Numbered from the stretch's first letter, positions 46,975 through 55,400 are shown. The stretch: DNA of 64,000 nucleotides from Enterocloster clostridioformis (GCF_020297485.1 NZ_JAIWZC010000001.1:5022001-5086000), one strand, 5' to 3'. Made by a program: numbers and translations. The notes: generated by a model from the letters alone, not told the origin.

Positions 46975-47594
46975 ATGAACTACCCCGCAGCAAGCTGCGG
47001 GGTATCGAAGGTTGCAACCTCTACATATAATCCCATATGCTATACTGCTTTGTTTTCTCTACGTTTTTATAGATTGTTTTATAATTTTTTTCCTGTCCCT
47101 GTTCTTTCACATATCTACTTATGATTTGCTCATTCCCATGTTCACTCACCGTTGCTACGTAATAGCCATCTGTCCAGAATTCTCCTCCCCACAATTTTTT
47201 CTTCACTTGTGGACATTTCGCGAACACCTCCCGGGCTATGATGCTCTTCACTATTTGGATGATTTTTTTTGGACTATATGTAGGCACTGACTGGATAAGA
47301 AAATGTATATGGTCTTTATCTGTACCTACTTCCAAAAATCTTATTTCATACCTTTCCTGAATTCCCTCACACGTTTCTTTGATTACCCTATCTACATCTT
47401 CATCTATTACTACTCTTCTATATTTTGTTGGACATACGAAATGATACATGAGTACTGATACATTGTGTGACTTGCGTATTGTTTCACTCATCACACAATT
47501 TCTCCTTTCCTTTTTCCTCTAGTATATCACTTCCTCCATGTCTTGAAAAAGTTTGTTACGCAGCAAGCTGCGGGGAATTAAACCCTCTTTTTGA
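46975..47594 (-). mobile_element. IS200/IS605-type element within neuB
   Basis: About 620 bp. Each end carries a hairpin with the same core GCAGCAAGCTGCGGGG (left at about 46983-47002, right at about 47560-47576), the sub-terminal recognition structures of this family. There are no inverted terminal repeats and no target duplication. The junctions, ...GATGCAA on the left and TTAAATTTCAG on the right, rejoin to a perfect neuB sequence. It encodes only TnpA; no TnpB/OMEGA gene. Confidence 0.9.
47021..47494 (-). CDS. tnpA: IS200-type transposase TnpA (HUH/Y1)
   Basis: A 157-residue Y1 transposase, somewhat longer than the usual ~150. HUH motif in DKDHIHFLIQS; the catalytic Tyr lies in the helix FWTDGYYVATVSEHGNEQIISRY, shown in parts; also HNVSVLMYHFVCPTKYRR at the N-terminus. 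Seems intact, so the element could excise as single-stranded DNA at replication and restore neuB without scar. A second Met follows the first; start at MSETIRKS is equally likely. Confidence 0.92.
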   Translation of the reverse strand: MMSETIRKSHNVSVLMYHFVCPTKYRRVVIDEDVDRVIKETCEGIQERYEIRFLEVGTDKDHIHFLIQSVPTYSPKKIIQIVKSIIAREVFAKCPQVKKKLWGGEFWTDGYYVATVSEHGNEQIISRYVKEQGQEKNYKTIYKNVEKTKQYSIWDYM

Positions 47595-48382
47595 TTAAAT
47601 TTCAGAAGCGTTGCCCGAAGGAGCTTTTGACTCCGGAGCAGTACAATGCTCCGCATCCGCATCCGGAAAATTCCTATGGTAAGACCTACGGTGAGCATCG
47701 TGAATTTCTGGAGTTTACAGTAGATCAGCACGCACAACTGAAGGAATGGTGCGAGCAGGCAGGTATTATTTATTCTACATCTGTTTGGGATATGACTAGC
47801 GCGAAGGAAATCGCTTCTCTGAACCCTGTTTTTATCAAAATCCCTTCTGCCTGCAATACCCATTATGAAATGCTGCAGTGGCTCTGTGACAATTATAAGG
47901 GAGAAATTCAGTTGTCTTTTGGTATGACTACTCACGAAGAAGAAGAGAAGATTGTACAGCTGTTTGAGGCAAATGGACGTGCAATGGATCTAGTTCTCTT
48001 TAACTGCACTTCTGGCTATCCGGTACCTTTTAAGGATGTGTGCCTGCTTGAAATCAATCGTATGCGTGCAACTTATGAAGACCGTGTGAAGGCAATTGGT
48101 TTTTCTGGCCATCATCTCGGTATTGCTGTTGATGTTGCAGCATATACGCTGGGGGCTGATGTGATCGAGCGTCATTATACTCTTGATAGAACTTGGAAAG
48201 GCACGGATCATGCCGCATCTTTGGAGCCGGATGGAATCCGTAAGCTGGTAAGAAACCTCAACGCGGTACATGAAGCACTTACTTATAAGGAAGCAGAAAT
48301 TCTTCCGATTGAGAAGGTTCAGAGAGATAAACTGAAGTATCGCAAGCACTAATTTAAGCAATATTATTTTATAGGGCAGGTG

Positions 48383-48430
48383 GTGCCGATGGTGGATTTA
48401 AAGTCAATCTGGCATCGGCACTTGTCTTTT
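48383..48430 (+). terminator. stem-loop between neuB and the CBS-cupin gene
   Basis: GTGCCGATG and CATCGGCAC form a 9-bp stem with a 21-nt loop, followed by TTGTCTTTT. Possible weak terminator or attenuator. Confidence 0.55.
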
Positions 48431-48444
48431 ATGGAGAAAAATAT

Positions 48445-49197
48445 ATGAGTGGAATTGATTTATATACAATTGAGTCAACTGCTAGTGTTATCCATGCTTT
48501 GAAAAAAATAGATGATAACAAAAAAGGATTTTTGGTTGTGTTAACAAGTGGCAGAGTTGTCGGAACGCTTACAGACGGAGATATAAGACGTGCATTTATA
48601 GCAGGCCATGCATTAGAAGACAGTATTACAGAGATTTACGCACAAAATTGTACGGTATTGCACAGCAATGAGGGAATTTCCAAAGCAATTGATCTGTTTA
48701 AAAATGTGGCAATTAAATTTCTTCCCATTGTAGATGAAAACGGCAGTCTAGTGAATATTATTACAAAAACCCAAATGCATGTAGTACTGCTACAGGATTT
48801 ACATGCCGATCTTACATACGATTTTGGGGCTTTAGACGAAGGAATCGTTGATTATGAGATTTATCAGCGCCCCTGGGGTTTTTATAAGACGACGGTTATG
48901 AATGACTATTTCCAATCCAAAGTGATCAGCGTAAACCCTAAATCACAGCTGAGTCTACAATCTCATAATCATAGGGAAGAACATTGGATTGTTGCACATG
49001 GAAATGGAACGGTTCAGCTTGACAACTCCATTTTGAATGTGACATGTGGTAGCTCTATTTTTATTCCTAAGGGCTGTAAGCATAGGCTTACCAACACAGA
49101 TGACAAGGAATCACTTATCATTACAGAGGTTCAGATTGGAGATTATTTTGGCGAAGACGACATTATAAGATATGAAGATATATACGGGAGGATCTGA
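48445..49197 (+). CDS. CBS-domain pair fused to a ManC-type cupin
   Basis: About 250 residues. The first ~120 form two CBS motifs (GFLVVLTSGRVVGTLTDGDIRRAF; KFLPIVDENGSLVNIITK), as found at the front of sugar-nucleotide synthases of nonulosonic-acid clusters. The rest is a cupin like the C-terminal isomerase part of ManC/type II phosphomannose isomerases: RPWGFYKT, LSLQSHNHREEHWIVAHGNG (metal His/Glu), IPKGCKHRL. CBS domains bind adenosyl ligands, so it may be a ligand-controlled sugar isomerase or epimerase supplying the NeuB substrate. The exact reaction is not known to me. Confidence 0.8.
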   Translation: MSGIDLYTIESTASVIHALKKIDDNKKGFLVVLTSGRVVGTLTDGDIRRAFIAGHALEDSITEIYAQNCTVLHSNEGISKAIDLFKNVAIKFLPIVDENGSLVNIITKTQMHVVLLQDLHADLTYDFGALDEGIVDYEIYQRPWGFYKTTVMNDYFQSKVISVNPKSQLSLQSHNHREEHWIVAHGNGTVQLDNSILNVTCGSSIFIPKGCKHRLTNTDDKESLIITEVQIGDYFGEDDIIRYEDIYGRI

Positions 49198-49615
49198 TGA
49201 AATTTGAAAAAGTGTTCCATAAAGGGCGTGAACATTTTCTAAAAAATCATAAAATCCGCAGTAAAATTTATAGTCTTTTTTGCCGCATGTTTTTTCATTG
49301 TGATATACCGTTCAAAACGGATATTGATAAATCCGTTTATTTCTGCCATGATGCATTTGGTGTTGTAATTAATCCTAATGCAAGAATTATGGGGGGGGGG
49401 GGGTAATACAGAACGGTGTGCTCATTGGTGAGATAGATGATTCCCATCGGGCACCTATTATTAAAGAGGGAGCTTTTATTGGTGCAAGAGCTATAATACT
49501 TGGTCCCGTTGTAGTTGGTAAGAATTCCAAAATTGGTGCTGGTTCAGTTGTGCTGCAGGATGTTCCTGATGGTTGTACAGCTGTTGGAAATCCAGCAAGG
49601 ATTATATATAAATAA
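49197..49615 (+). pseudogene. serine-acetyltransferase-like hexapeptide acyltransferase, off-frame at poly-G
   Basis: Left-handed beta-helix acyltransferase. It begins MKFEKVFHKGREHFLKNHKI and reaches CHDAFGVVINPNARIM, the hexapeptide region with the CysE-like catalytic His. Then a run of 13 G leads to a stop (ATG GGG x4 TAA). In the next frame the protein continues VIQNGVLIGEIDDSHRAPII ... GAGSVVLQDVPDGCTAVGNPARIIYK. With 14 or 11 G the gene would encode about 140 residues. Members in glycan clusters O- or N-acetylate sugars. As read here it is switched off. Overlaps the cupin gene stop (ATGA). Confidence 0.87.
49391..49403 (+). repeat. poly-G tract (13 G) in the serine-acetyltransferase-like gene
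   Basis: Uninterrupted 13 G, the first being the last base of an ATG codon. It is followed by TAATACAG, so this length gives an immediate stop. One G more or two fewer restores GTA ATA CAG. Confidence 0.93.
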
Positions 49616-49627
49616 GGAGATACTAAA

Positions 49628-50803
49628 ATGAATGTAGCATTTATCCCGGTAAGAGGTGGCAGTAAATCAATTCCTCTTAAGAACATTAAACCTATTTCAG
49701 GCAGGCCTCTTGTGTATTGGACAGTTAAGGCCGCTTGTGGATGCAAGTATATTGATAAAGTATTTGTTGCAACAGATAGTGATAAGATTAAGGAAACTGT
49801 TGAAGGCTTTAAAGAAGGTTCAGAAGCTGAGCTTTTCAAAAAAGCAGAGGTAATTGGTCGTTCTGCGGAGTCTGCATCTGATACGGCTTCAACCGAATTT
49901 GCAATGTTGGAATTTGCAGATAAGATGGAATTTGACAATATTGTACTGGTTCAAGCTACATCGCCTCTTCTTGTAAGCTCAGATTTGGATAGAGGATTTG
50001 AAGCTTTTGGGGAAGAGAATGTAGATAGCGTCTTGTCTGTTGTACGTCAAAAACGATTCCATTGGGGAAATGATGAAAACGGATTTGCGCATCCTACAAA
50101 CTATGATGTATTTCATAGACCGCGTAGACAGGAATTTGATGGCTATTTGGTGGAAAATGGTGCATTTTATATTTCTTCTAAAGAAGATCTTTTGAAATCG
50201 AAGAACCGCGTCTCTGGAAATATCAAGGCTGTCGAAATGAATGAGGACACATTCTTTGAAATTGATGAGCCGAGTGACTGGGTTATCATTGAAGCACTCA
50301 TGAAAAAGAATGACATTACAGCTCCAAAGGAAATCCCGGAAATTAAAATGTTTCTTACCGATTGTGACGGCTGTTTGACAGACGGAGGAATGTATTACTC
50401 TGAACATGGAGATGAACAGAAGAAATTTAATACAAGAGATGGCATGGGATTTGCCTTACTGCGCAATAAGGGTATTGTTACTGGAATTGTAACCAGCGAA
50501 AATGTGGACTTGAATAGAAGAAGAGCTCAAAAGTTAAAACTTGATGTGTTAGAAGCAGGATGTAAGGATAAAGTAGCAGCAGTAAAAACTCTGTGCGAAA
50601 AGTATAATGTTTCTTTGGAAAATGTCGCTTATATCGGTGACGACATTAATGATTTGGATGTTATTAAAATGGTGGGATATGGATGCTGTCCAGCTGACGC
50701 CATGCCTCAAGTAAGAGATGCTGCTAGGTATGTTACTAAGGCAAAAGGCGGCGAAGGTGTCATCAGAGAGATTGTGGAGGCGATTATTAATGATACCAAC
50801 TAA
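49628..50803 (+). CDS. neuA: acylneuraminate cytidylyltransferase fused to KdsC-like HAD phosphatase
   Basis: A 391-residue two-domain enzyme. Residues 1-225: CMP-nonulosonate synthetase, with FIPVRGGSKSIPLKNIKP, ATDSDKI, LVQATSPLL and ENGAFYISS. Residues 235-391: HAD phosphatase of KdsC type, with FLTDCDGCLTDGGMYYSE, GIVTSENV and IGDDINDLDVIKMVG. Such fusions remove the 9-phosphate from the nonulosonic-acid phosphate and activate the acid to the CMP form. Together with neuB and the CBS-cupin gene this points to a sialic-acid-like sugar in the polymer. Overlaps the next gene by 14 bp. Confidence 0.92.
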   Translation: MNVAFIPVRGGSKSIPLKNIKPISGRPLVYWTVKAACGCKYIDKVFVATDSDKIKETVEGFKEGSEAELFKKAEVIGRSAESASDTASTEFAMLEFADKMEFDNIVLVQATSPLLVSSDLDRGFEAFGEENVDSVLSVVRQKRFHWGNDENGFAHPTNYDVFHRPRRQEFDGYLVENGAFYISSKEDLLKSKNRVSGNIKAVEMNEDTFFEIDEPSDWVIIEALMKKNDITAPKEIPEIKMFLTDCDGCLTDGGMYYSEHGDEQKKFNTRDGMGFALLRNKGIVTGIVTSENVDLNRRRAQKLKLDVLEAGCKDKVAAVKTLCEKYNVSLENVAYIGDDINDLDVIKMVGYGCCPADAMPQVRDAARYVTKAKGGEGVIREIVEAIINDTN

Positions 50804-51803
50804 TATGAATCGGGGGGGGGGGGGTACACCTCTTGCGGTTTATGCAATAAAAAATAGAGATGAATTTATAAGAAAAGAAAGCCGCTCTGGAGGAGTATTT
50901 CCAGCAATTGCAAATTGGATAATTTCAAAAAATGGAGCCGTTTATGGTTGTGTGACTGATTCTGACTTTCGGGCCGTACATATTAGAGTGGATTCAAAAA
51001 GTAATGTACACAGATTTTCTGGAAGCAAATATGTTCAATCGGATTTAGGAGATGTTTGCAGAGAGGTTCAATCAGACCTGCTAAATGACAAATATGTCTT
51101 ATTTTCGGGAACTAGTTGCCAAATAGCAGGTTTGAAAGCCTTTCTGCACAAAGTCAACTGTGATATGTCTAAACTATATACAGTGGATATTGTTTGCCAT
51201 GGAGTTCCGAGTCCACGTATATGGGAAGAATATATACGTTATATTGAAGAAACCTATAAATCGAATGTAGAACATGCGGACTTTAGGAATAAAAGGGACT
51301 TTGGTTGGGCAGATCATGTAGAATCTTTTAGGCTGAAAAACGGGAAATGTATTAATACTAGCTCATATACAGCTTTGTTTTATAGGCATTTTACTTTACG
51401 GCCAGCATGTCATCAATGTCCATATAAAAGCACACAAAGAATCAGTGATATTTCGCTTGCAGACTTTTGGGGTGTAAATAAGGTAATAAGATTATTTAAT
51501 GACAACAAGGGTGTTTCGGCAGTCTTAATTAATTCTGAAAATGGTAAGAGTGTTTTTGAAATGATTAAAGACAATCTGATCTGGAAAGAAGTTGGTATTG
51601 AGAACTGCATGCAAACAGCGTTGAGAGTGCCTTTTGCCCCTAATAAGGAAAGAAATAATTTTTGGAATCAGTATTATTTAAAAGGCTTTTCGGCTGCGCT
51701 TTTCAGCGTAGAGAATGTTAAGAAAGATTATTTAATTCATAACTTGTTACCGAAAAAGATATATTTATTGATTAAAAAATTTACTCTCCGAAATAAGATG
51801 TAA
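50790..51803 (+). CDS. FrhB/FdhB-like protein (coenzyme F420 hydrogenase beta family), phase-variable start
   Basis: 337 residues from the ATG inside the end of neuA. The start MIPTNMNRGGGGTPLAVYAIKN contains four or five Gly encoded by a 13-G run, and here the frame is open. Family landmarks: ESRSGGVFPAIANWI, VYGCVTDSDF, FSGSKYVQSDLG, LFSGTSCQIAGLKAFL, VDIVCHGVPSPRIWEEY, and PACHQCPYKSTQRISDISLADFWG with a Cys pair. FrhB-type proteins bind flavin. In capsule loci they occur with pyruvyl-transferase-like proteins, and the role in glycan synthesis is unsettled. The paralogue at 52.0 kb is 50-60% alike by eye. Confidence 0.85.
   Translation: MIPTNMNRGGGGTPLAVYAIKNRDEFIRKESRSGGVFPAIANWIISKNGAVYGCVTDSDFRAVHIRVDSKSNVHRFSGSKYVQSDLGDVCREVQSDLLNDKYVLFSGTSCQIAGLKAFLHKVNCDMSKLYTVDIVCHGVPSPRIWEEYIRYIEETYKSNVEHADFRNKRDFGWADHVESFRLKNGKCINTSSYTALFYRHFTLRPACHQCPYKSTQRISDISLADFWGVNKVIRLFNDNKGVSAVLINSENGKSVFEMIKDNLIWKEVGIENCMQTALRVPFAPNKERNNFWNQYYLKGFSAALFSVENVKKDYLIHNLLPKKIYLLIKKFTLRNKM
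50812..50824 (+). repeat. poly-G tract (13 G) at the start of the FrhB-like gene
   Basis: Uninterrupted 13 G within the first 12 codons, in frame in this reading (CGG GGG GGG GGG GGT ACA). Gain or loss of one G stops translation soon after the start. Confidence 0.93.
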
Positions 51804-51997
51804 GCTGTTTCCTTGCCATTTGTGAGGAATATCAAAATACACATTAATTAACCAACAACGGATGAAAATACAAAACTGGAGTATCTTTCAATAAACTATG
51901 TATTTGAAAGAACACGAGAATAATTATTTTCAAACTAAAACGTATCAGTTGGACGTTTTTGGCTTTTACTATGTGTATGATGATATGAGGAGCATAA

Positions 51998-52966
51998 ATG
52001 GCAATGGAGATATATGCTATAAAACACAAGAATGAAGAGATTAGAAGTAAATCACGTAGCGGTGGAATATTCACAGCATTGACTGATTATATACTTGATG
52101 ACATGGGAGGAATAGTATGTGGGTGCAAGATGGAAGGCGTTCGAGTTGCAGTACATGATTGCACAAATACAAAAGAGAGTAGAAATCTTTTTAGAGGGTC
52201 TAAATATATTGAAAGTAATCTTGCATGGAATGATTGTTTCGCCAATATTGAAAACTATTTGAAGCAAGGAAAAAAAGTATTGTTTTCTGGGACTTCTTGT
52301 CAGGTACAGGGACTCCTCGGCGTAATTCCGCAGAACTTGAAAAATAATTTGTATACGGTTGATATCTTATGCCATAATATTCCTTCAGGTAAAGTGTGGG
52401 ATGACTATCTTACATGGTTTGAGAAAAAAGTGAATGCGAAGATTATTGCTGTTGATTTTAGAAATAAAGAAAAATTTGGGTGGGCTGATCATACGGAATC
52501 ATTATGGACAACGAAGAAAGTATACCATAATAAGTATTATCGTGATTTGTATGCTCTTGGCTATATTTCAAGACCATGCTGTTCGCAATGTCCTTATAAA
52601 ACTGTAACGCATCAGTCAGATTTTACGATTGGCGATTTTTGGGGACTCGATAGAGTGGAAAAAGGAAAAGAATTTGGAGATAACAAGGGCATATCTTTAG
52701 TACTTGTCAACACGAATAAAGGAGCAGAACTTTTTAATTTAATCAAAAATGAAGTTGAGTATATTCCAGCTAATGAAGCAGATTGTTTGCAAGGGGCACT
52801 GGTAAAACCGTATTCATACGACGTGGAGAATAGAACGAAGTTTTGGTCAGATTATTATTCAAGAGATTTTTCTTTTGTTGTAAAAAAGTATACTACAAAT
52901 GAGATTCTTGCGAGAATAAAAATGCTGCTTCCCGGTGATTTGAAAAAAAGATTAAGAGGAAAATAA
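51998..52966 (+). CDS. FrhB/FdhB-like protein, second copy without poly-G
   Basis: 322 residues, colinear with the previous gene: MEIYAIKHKNEEIRSKSRSGG, VCGCKMEG, LFRGSKYIESNL, LFSGTSCQVQGLLGV, VDILCHNIPSGKVWDDY, GWADHTES, PCCSQCPYKTV and FTIGDFWGLDRVEKG. It lacks the glycine stretch. A GAGGAG site precedes the ATG after a 190-bp gap with no gene. The adjacent ferredoxin gene, 2 bp on, supplies the iron-sulfur part that is often fused to such proteins, so the two are likely an electron-transfer pair in sugar modification. Confidence 0.86.
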   Translation: MAMEIYAIKHKNEEIRSKSRSGGIFTALTDYILDDMGGIVCGCKMEGVRVAVHDCTNTKESRNLFRGSKYIESNLAWNDCFANIENYLKQGKKVLFSGTSCQVQGLLGVIPQNLKNNLYTVDILCHNIPSGKVWDDYLTWFEKKVNAKIIAVDFRNKEKFGWADHTESLWTTKKVYHNKYYRDLYALGYISRPCCSQCPYKTVTHQSDFTIGDFWGLDRVEKGKEFGDNKGISLVLVNTNKGAELFNLIKNEVEYIPANEADCLQGALVKPYSYDVENRTKFWSDYYSRDFSFVVKKYTTNEILARIKMLLPGDLKKRLRGK

Positions 52967-52968
52967 TC

Positions 52969-53307
52969 ATGGAAGAAATGCGATATCAATATAAAGATGG
53001 TTCGTATTTGCCAGAATCATCTTGGAGTTTTTTCAAAATTAAGAAATATACTCCTCATAAATCAACACGCTATATTAATGTTGATAAGAGCGATAATGGA
53101 ACTTTGCCAGAATTATATGATAAAAGAGAAAATTGCTGTGGATGCACGGCATGTTTTTCTATTTGTCCTAAAGATGCTATACTTATGGAACCGGATGAAG
53201 AGGGTTTTCTATATCCGGTGGTAGACGCTTCAAAATGTATTAAATGCCACAAATGTGAAAGCGTTTGTTCATTTAAGCAAGACCAAAGAAATAAGGACTT
53301 GTTTTGA
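52969..53307 (+). CDS. 2x[4Fe-4S] ferredoxin-like protein
   Basis: 112 residues. A ~45-residue lead of unknown type is followed by two 4Fe-4S motifs, CCGCTACFSICPKD and CIKCHKCESVCSF. It is probably the detached N-terminal iron-sulfur module of an FrhB-type protein; in many capsule loci the two are one polypeptide. Follows the second FrhB-like gene by 2 bp. Confidence 0.9.
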   Translation: MEEMRYQYKDGSYLPESSWSFFKIKKYTPHKSTRYINVDKSDNGTLPELYDKRENCCGCTACFSICPKDAILMEPDEEGFLYPVVDASKCIKCHKCESVCSFKQDQRNKDLF

Positions 53308-53345
53308 TCATATTTGTAGCAAGAAAAGAAGAGAGAGAAGAAAAA

Positions 53346-54248
53346 ATGAATACAACATTACTTATCATGGCGGCCGGAATCGGCAGCCGATTTGGAACAG
53401 GAATAAAACAGTTGGAGCCGGTCGATGATGCTGGTCATATCATCATGGATTACTCGATCCACGATGCAATCGAGGCTGGTTTCAATCATGTGGTCTTTAT
53501 AATCCGTAAGGATATCGAGAAAGAGTTCAAAGAGGTCATCGGTGATCGCATTGCCTCCATTTGCTCTTCTCATAATGTAACTGTTGACTATGCTTTCCAA
53601 GATATCAATGATATCCCGGGAACTCTGCCGGAAGGACGTACAAAGCCGTGGGGAACCGGTCAGGCTGTGCTTGCAGCGAAAAATGTGATTGATACTCCGT
53701 TCATCGTCATCAATGCAGACGATTACTATGGCAAGGAAGGCTTCAAGGCTGTTCATGAGTATTTGGTAAACGGCGGCAAGTCCTGCATGGCAGGCTTTGT
53801 GCTGAAGAATACTCTGTCCGATAACGGTGGCGTGACTCGTGGTATCTGCAAGATGGATAAGCAGAACAACCTGACCGAGGTTGTGGAAACCAAGAACATC
53901 GTCAAGACTGAAGCTGGAGCAGAGGCAGACGGTGTGGCTGTTGATGTGAATTCTCTGGTATCTATGAATATGTGGGGACTGACGCCTGATTTTCTGGATG
54001 TACTGGAGGAAGGCTTCAAAGAGTTCTTCGAGAAAGAAGTACCCAGCAATCCTCTGAAAGCAGAGTATCTGATTCCTATCTTCATTGGTGAACTGCTAGA
54101 GCAGGGAATGATGTCTGTCAAAGTATTGAAAACAAACGATACCTGGTACGGCATGACCTATCACGAGGATGTAGCAGCAGTAAAGGATAGCTTTAAAAAG
54201 ATGCTGGAGAACGGTGTGTACAAGGCTAATCTGTTTAGTGATCTGTAA
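53346..54248 (+). CDS. sugar-phosphate nucleotidyltransferase-like protein
   Basis: About 300 residues of the NTP_transferase family. Nucleotide motif LLIMAAGIGSRFGTGIKQLEPV at the start, metal Asp in FIVINADDYYG, and VSMNMWGLTPDFLDVL. It joins a nucleotide to a sugar or amino-alcohol phosphate. Relatives sit beside phosphotransferase genes in choline- or sugar-decorating loci; the substrate here is unknown. I start it at the Met of NTTLLIMAAG; the frame is open further upstream without a site. The GC content begins to rise here relative to the capsule genes before it. Confidence 0.85.
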   Translation: MNTTLLIMAAGIGSRFGTGIKQLEPVDDAGHIIMDYSIHDAIEAGFNHVVFIIRKDIEKEFKEVIGDRIASICSSHNVTVDYAFQDINDIPGTLPEGRTKPWGTGQAVLAAKNVIDTPFIVINADDYYGKEGFKAVHEYLVNGGKSCMAGFVLKNTLSDNGGVTRGICKMDKQNNLTEVVETKNIVKTEAGAEADGVAVDVNSLVSMNMWGLTPDFLDVLEEGFKEFFEKEVPSNPLKAEYLIPIFIGELLEQGMMSVKVLKTNDTWYGMTYHEDVAAVKDSFKKMLENGVYKANLFSDL

Positions 54249-54254
54249 ACGACG

Positions 54255-54866
54255 ATGAAAGAAACGATTGATTTACTCGGGAAGATTCTCACAAACGTTC
54301 TGACAGCTCTCTATGAGCCGTTTGGATTCTCACTTCTTCTTTCATTCCTAGCTATGTTTTTCTATCTTTATGCTTATGAGCCAATACATGCAGGCAAAGG
54401 CTGGAAGAATGCCATAGTGACCTGGTATCAGAAGTTCAAAGAGAGCGTGTTCTTCCAAAGGTTGTTTTTCTTAGCTTTTGTGACCTCACTTATTCTGTTC
54501 CGAACCCTGTTAAACCGTCAGCTGTGGATGAATCCTTTATCCGATGTCATGGGTGGCTGGGGCATCTGGGAGACAGTGAACGGTGAACAGAAGCTGACCA
54601 CCGAGTGCATCGAGAACGTAATCATGATGGTGCCGTTTAGTTCGGTAGTGATGTGGACATTCGGAGAGAAGATAGGAAATGGCTGGAAGAAGATACTGTG
54701 GGAAAGCTGGAAGATAGCATTTATCTTTTCGATAAGCATAGAGATGTTGCAGTTATTGATGCGGCTAGGAACGTTCCAGCTATCGGACATCTTCTATAAC
54801 ACAGTCGGTGGAATGCTAGGCGGATTGATGTACTGTGGGACCATGAAGGCAAGAAAGTGTCTGTAA
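54255..54866 (+). CDS. VanZ-like membrane protein
   Basis: A 203-residue protein with about five hydrophobic segments. VanZ features: NPLSDVMGGWGIW, ECIENVIMMVPFSSVV, SISIEMLQLLMRLGTFQLSD and DIFYNTVGGMLGG. VanZ-like proteins are common at the end of surface-polysaccharide operons in Clostridia; the original VanZ lowers teicoplanin sensitivity, but most members are of unknown role. It is the last gene of the capsule region. Confidence 0.88.
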   Translation: MKETIDLLGKILTNVLTALYEPFGFSLLLSFLAMFFYLYAYEPIHAGKGWKNAIVTWYQKFKESVFFQRLFFLAFVTSLILFRTLLNRQLWMNPLSDVMGGWGIWETVNGEQKLTTECIENVIMMVPFSSVVMWTFGEKIGNGWKKILWESWKIAFIFSISIEMLQLLMRLGTFQLSDIFYNTVGGMLGGLMYCGTMKARKCL

Positions 54867-55012
54867 AACTGGATGAAATTGTGATATACTGGGAGCGGTA
54901 GCTCCCTACGCTGCTCGTAATAATCACACACCTCTCTGTGGTGAGCAGCAGGCAACGATCTTATGGTCGGCTGAGATGTGAGAAAAGAAACGCCGCAATG
55001 AGGGAAAAAAGA

Positions 55013-55336
55013 ATGCCAATAAAATTTGAGATTGATAGGTATCTTGAAAGATTCAGATGGGGCGTGCCAGAGCCTCACGTGTCGGATACCACACGACAGT
55101 GTGTTCAAGAATTTCTGGATTGTTGGGATGAAGAAGTTCGAGAGAACAGTTTATTGAATACACCAGAAAGTACGTGCCGAGGCTTTAGAATTTTGTTGGA
55201 GAAGTTTCCAGAGTTAAAGGAAAGCTATTTCGGCTTGAAAATTCAGGATTATCTAGCGACGAATGATTCTGCGGTTTTAGGTGAAATACTTGATGGGCGT
55301 ATGAAGTTACGGATGCTGAAAGAGAGCAAGAAGTGA
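55013..55336 (+). CDS. hypothetical protein
   Basis: About 107 residues starting PIKFEIDRYLERFRWGVPEP after a GAGGG-type site; the frame is open to 54938 but the upstream part reads as untranslated sequence. Charged, probably helical, no membrane segment and no motif I recognise. First gene of the accessory stretch after the capsule locus. Confidence 0.55.
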   Translation: MPIKFEIDRYLERFRWGVPEPHVSDTTRQCVQEFLDCWDEEVRENSLLNTPESTCRGFRILLEKFPELKESYFGLKIQDYLATNDSAVLGEILDGRMKLRMLKESKK

Positions 55337-55400
55337 TATTGCCCTCACCCTAACACAGTGCTATACTTAAACAACTATAAAAGGAAAGAGGTTATCACCT

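Larger units (their letters stand above)
46863..48352 (+). pseudogene. neuB: N-acetylneuraminate synthase family gene split by an IS200-type element
   Basis: The left part gives KKPFVIAEAGCNHMGQMEIAKDL ... HFCKADA; the right part resumes IKFQKRCPKELLTPEQYN and runs through SACNTHYEMLQ, SFGMTTHEEE, GFSGHHLGIA and ADVIERHYTLDRTWKGTDH to the end. Joining them at the element edges restores AIKFQKR, as in NeuB-type enzymes, about 290 residues in total. The usual C-terminal antifreeze (SAF) domain is missing. The enzyme condenses PEP with a six-carbon amino sugar to a nonulosonic acid. Not functional while the insert is present. AAGGAGG precedes the ATG. Confidence 0.9.
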
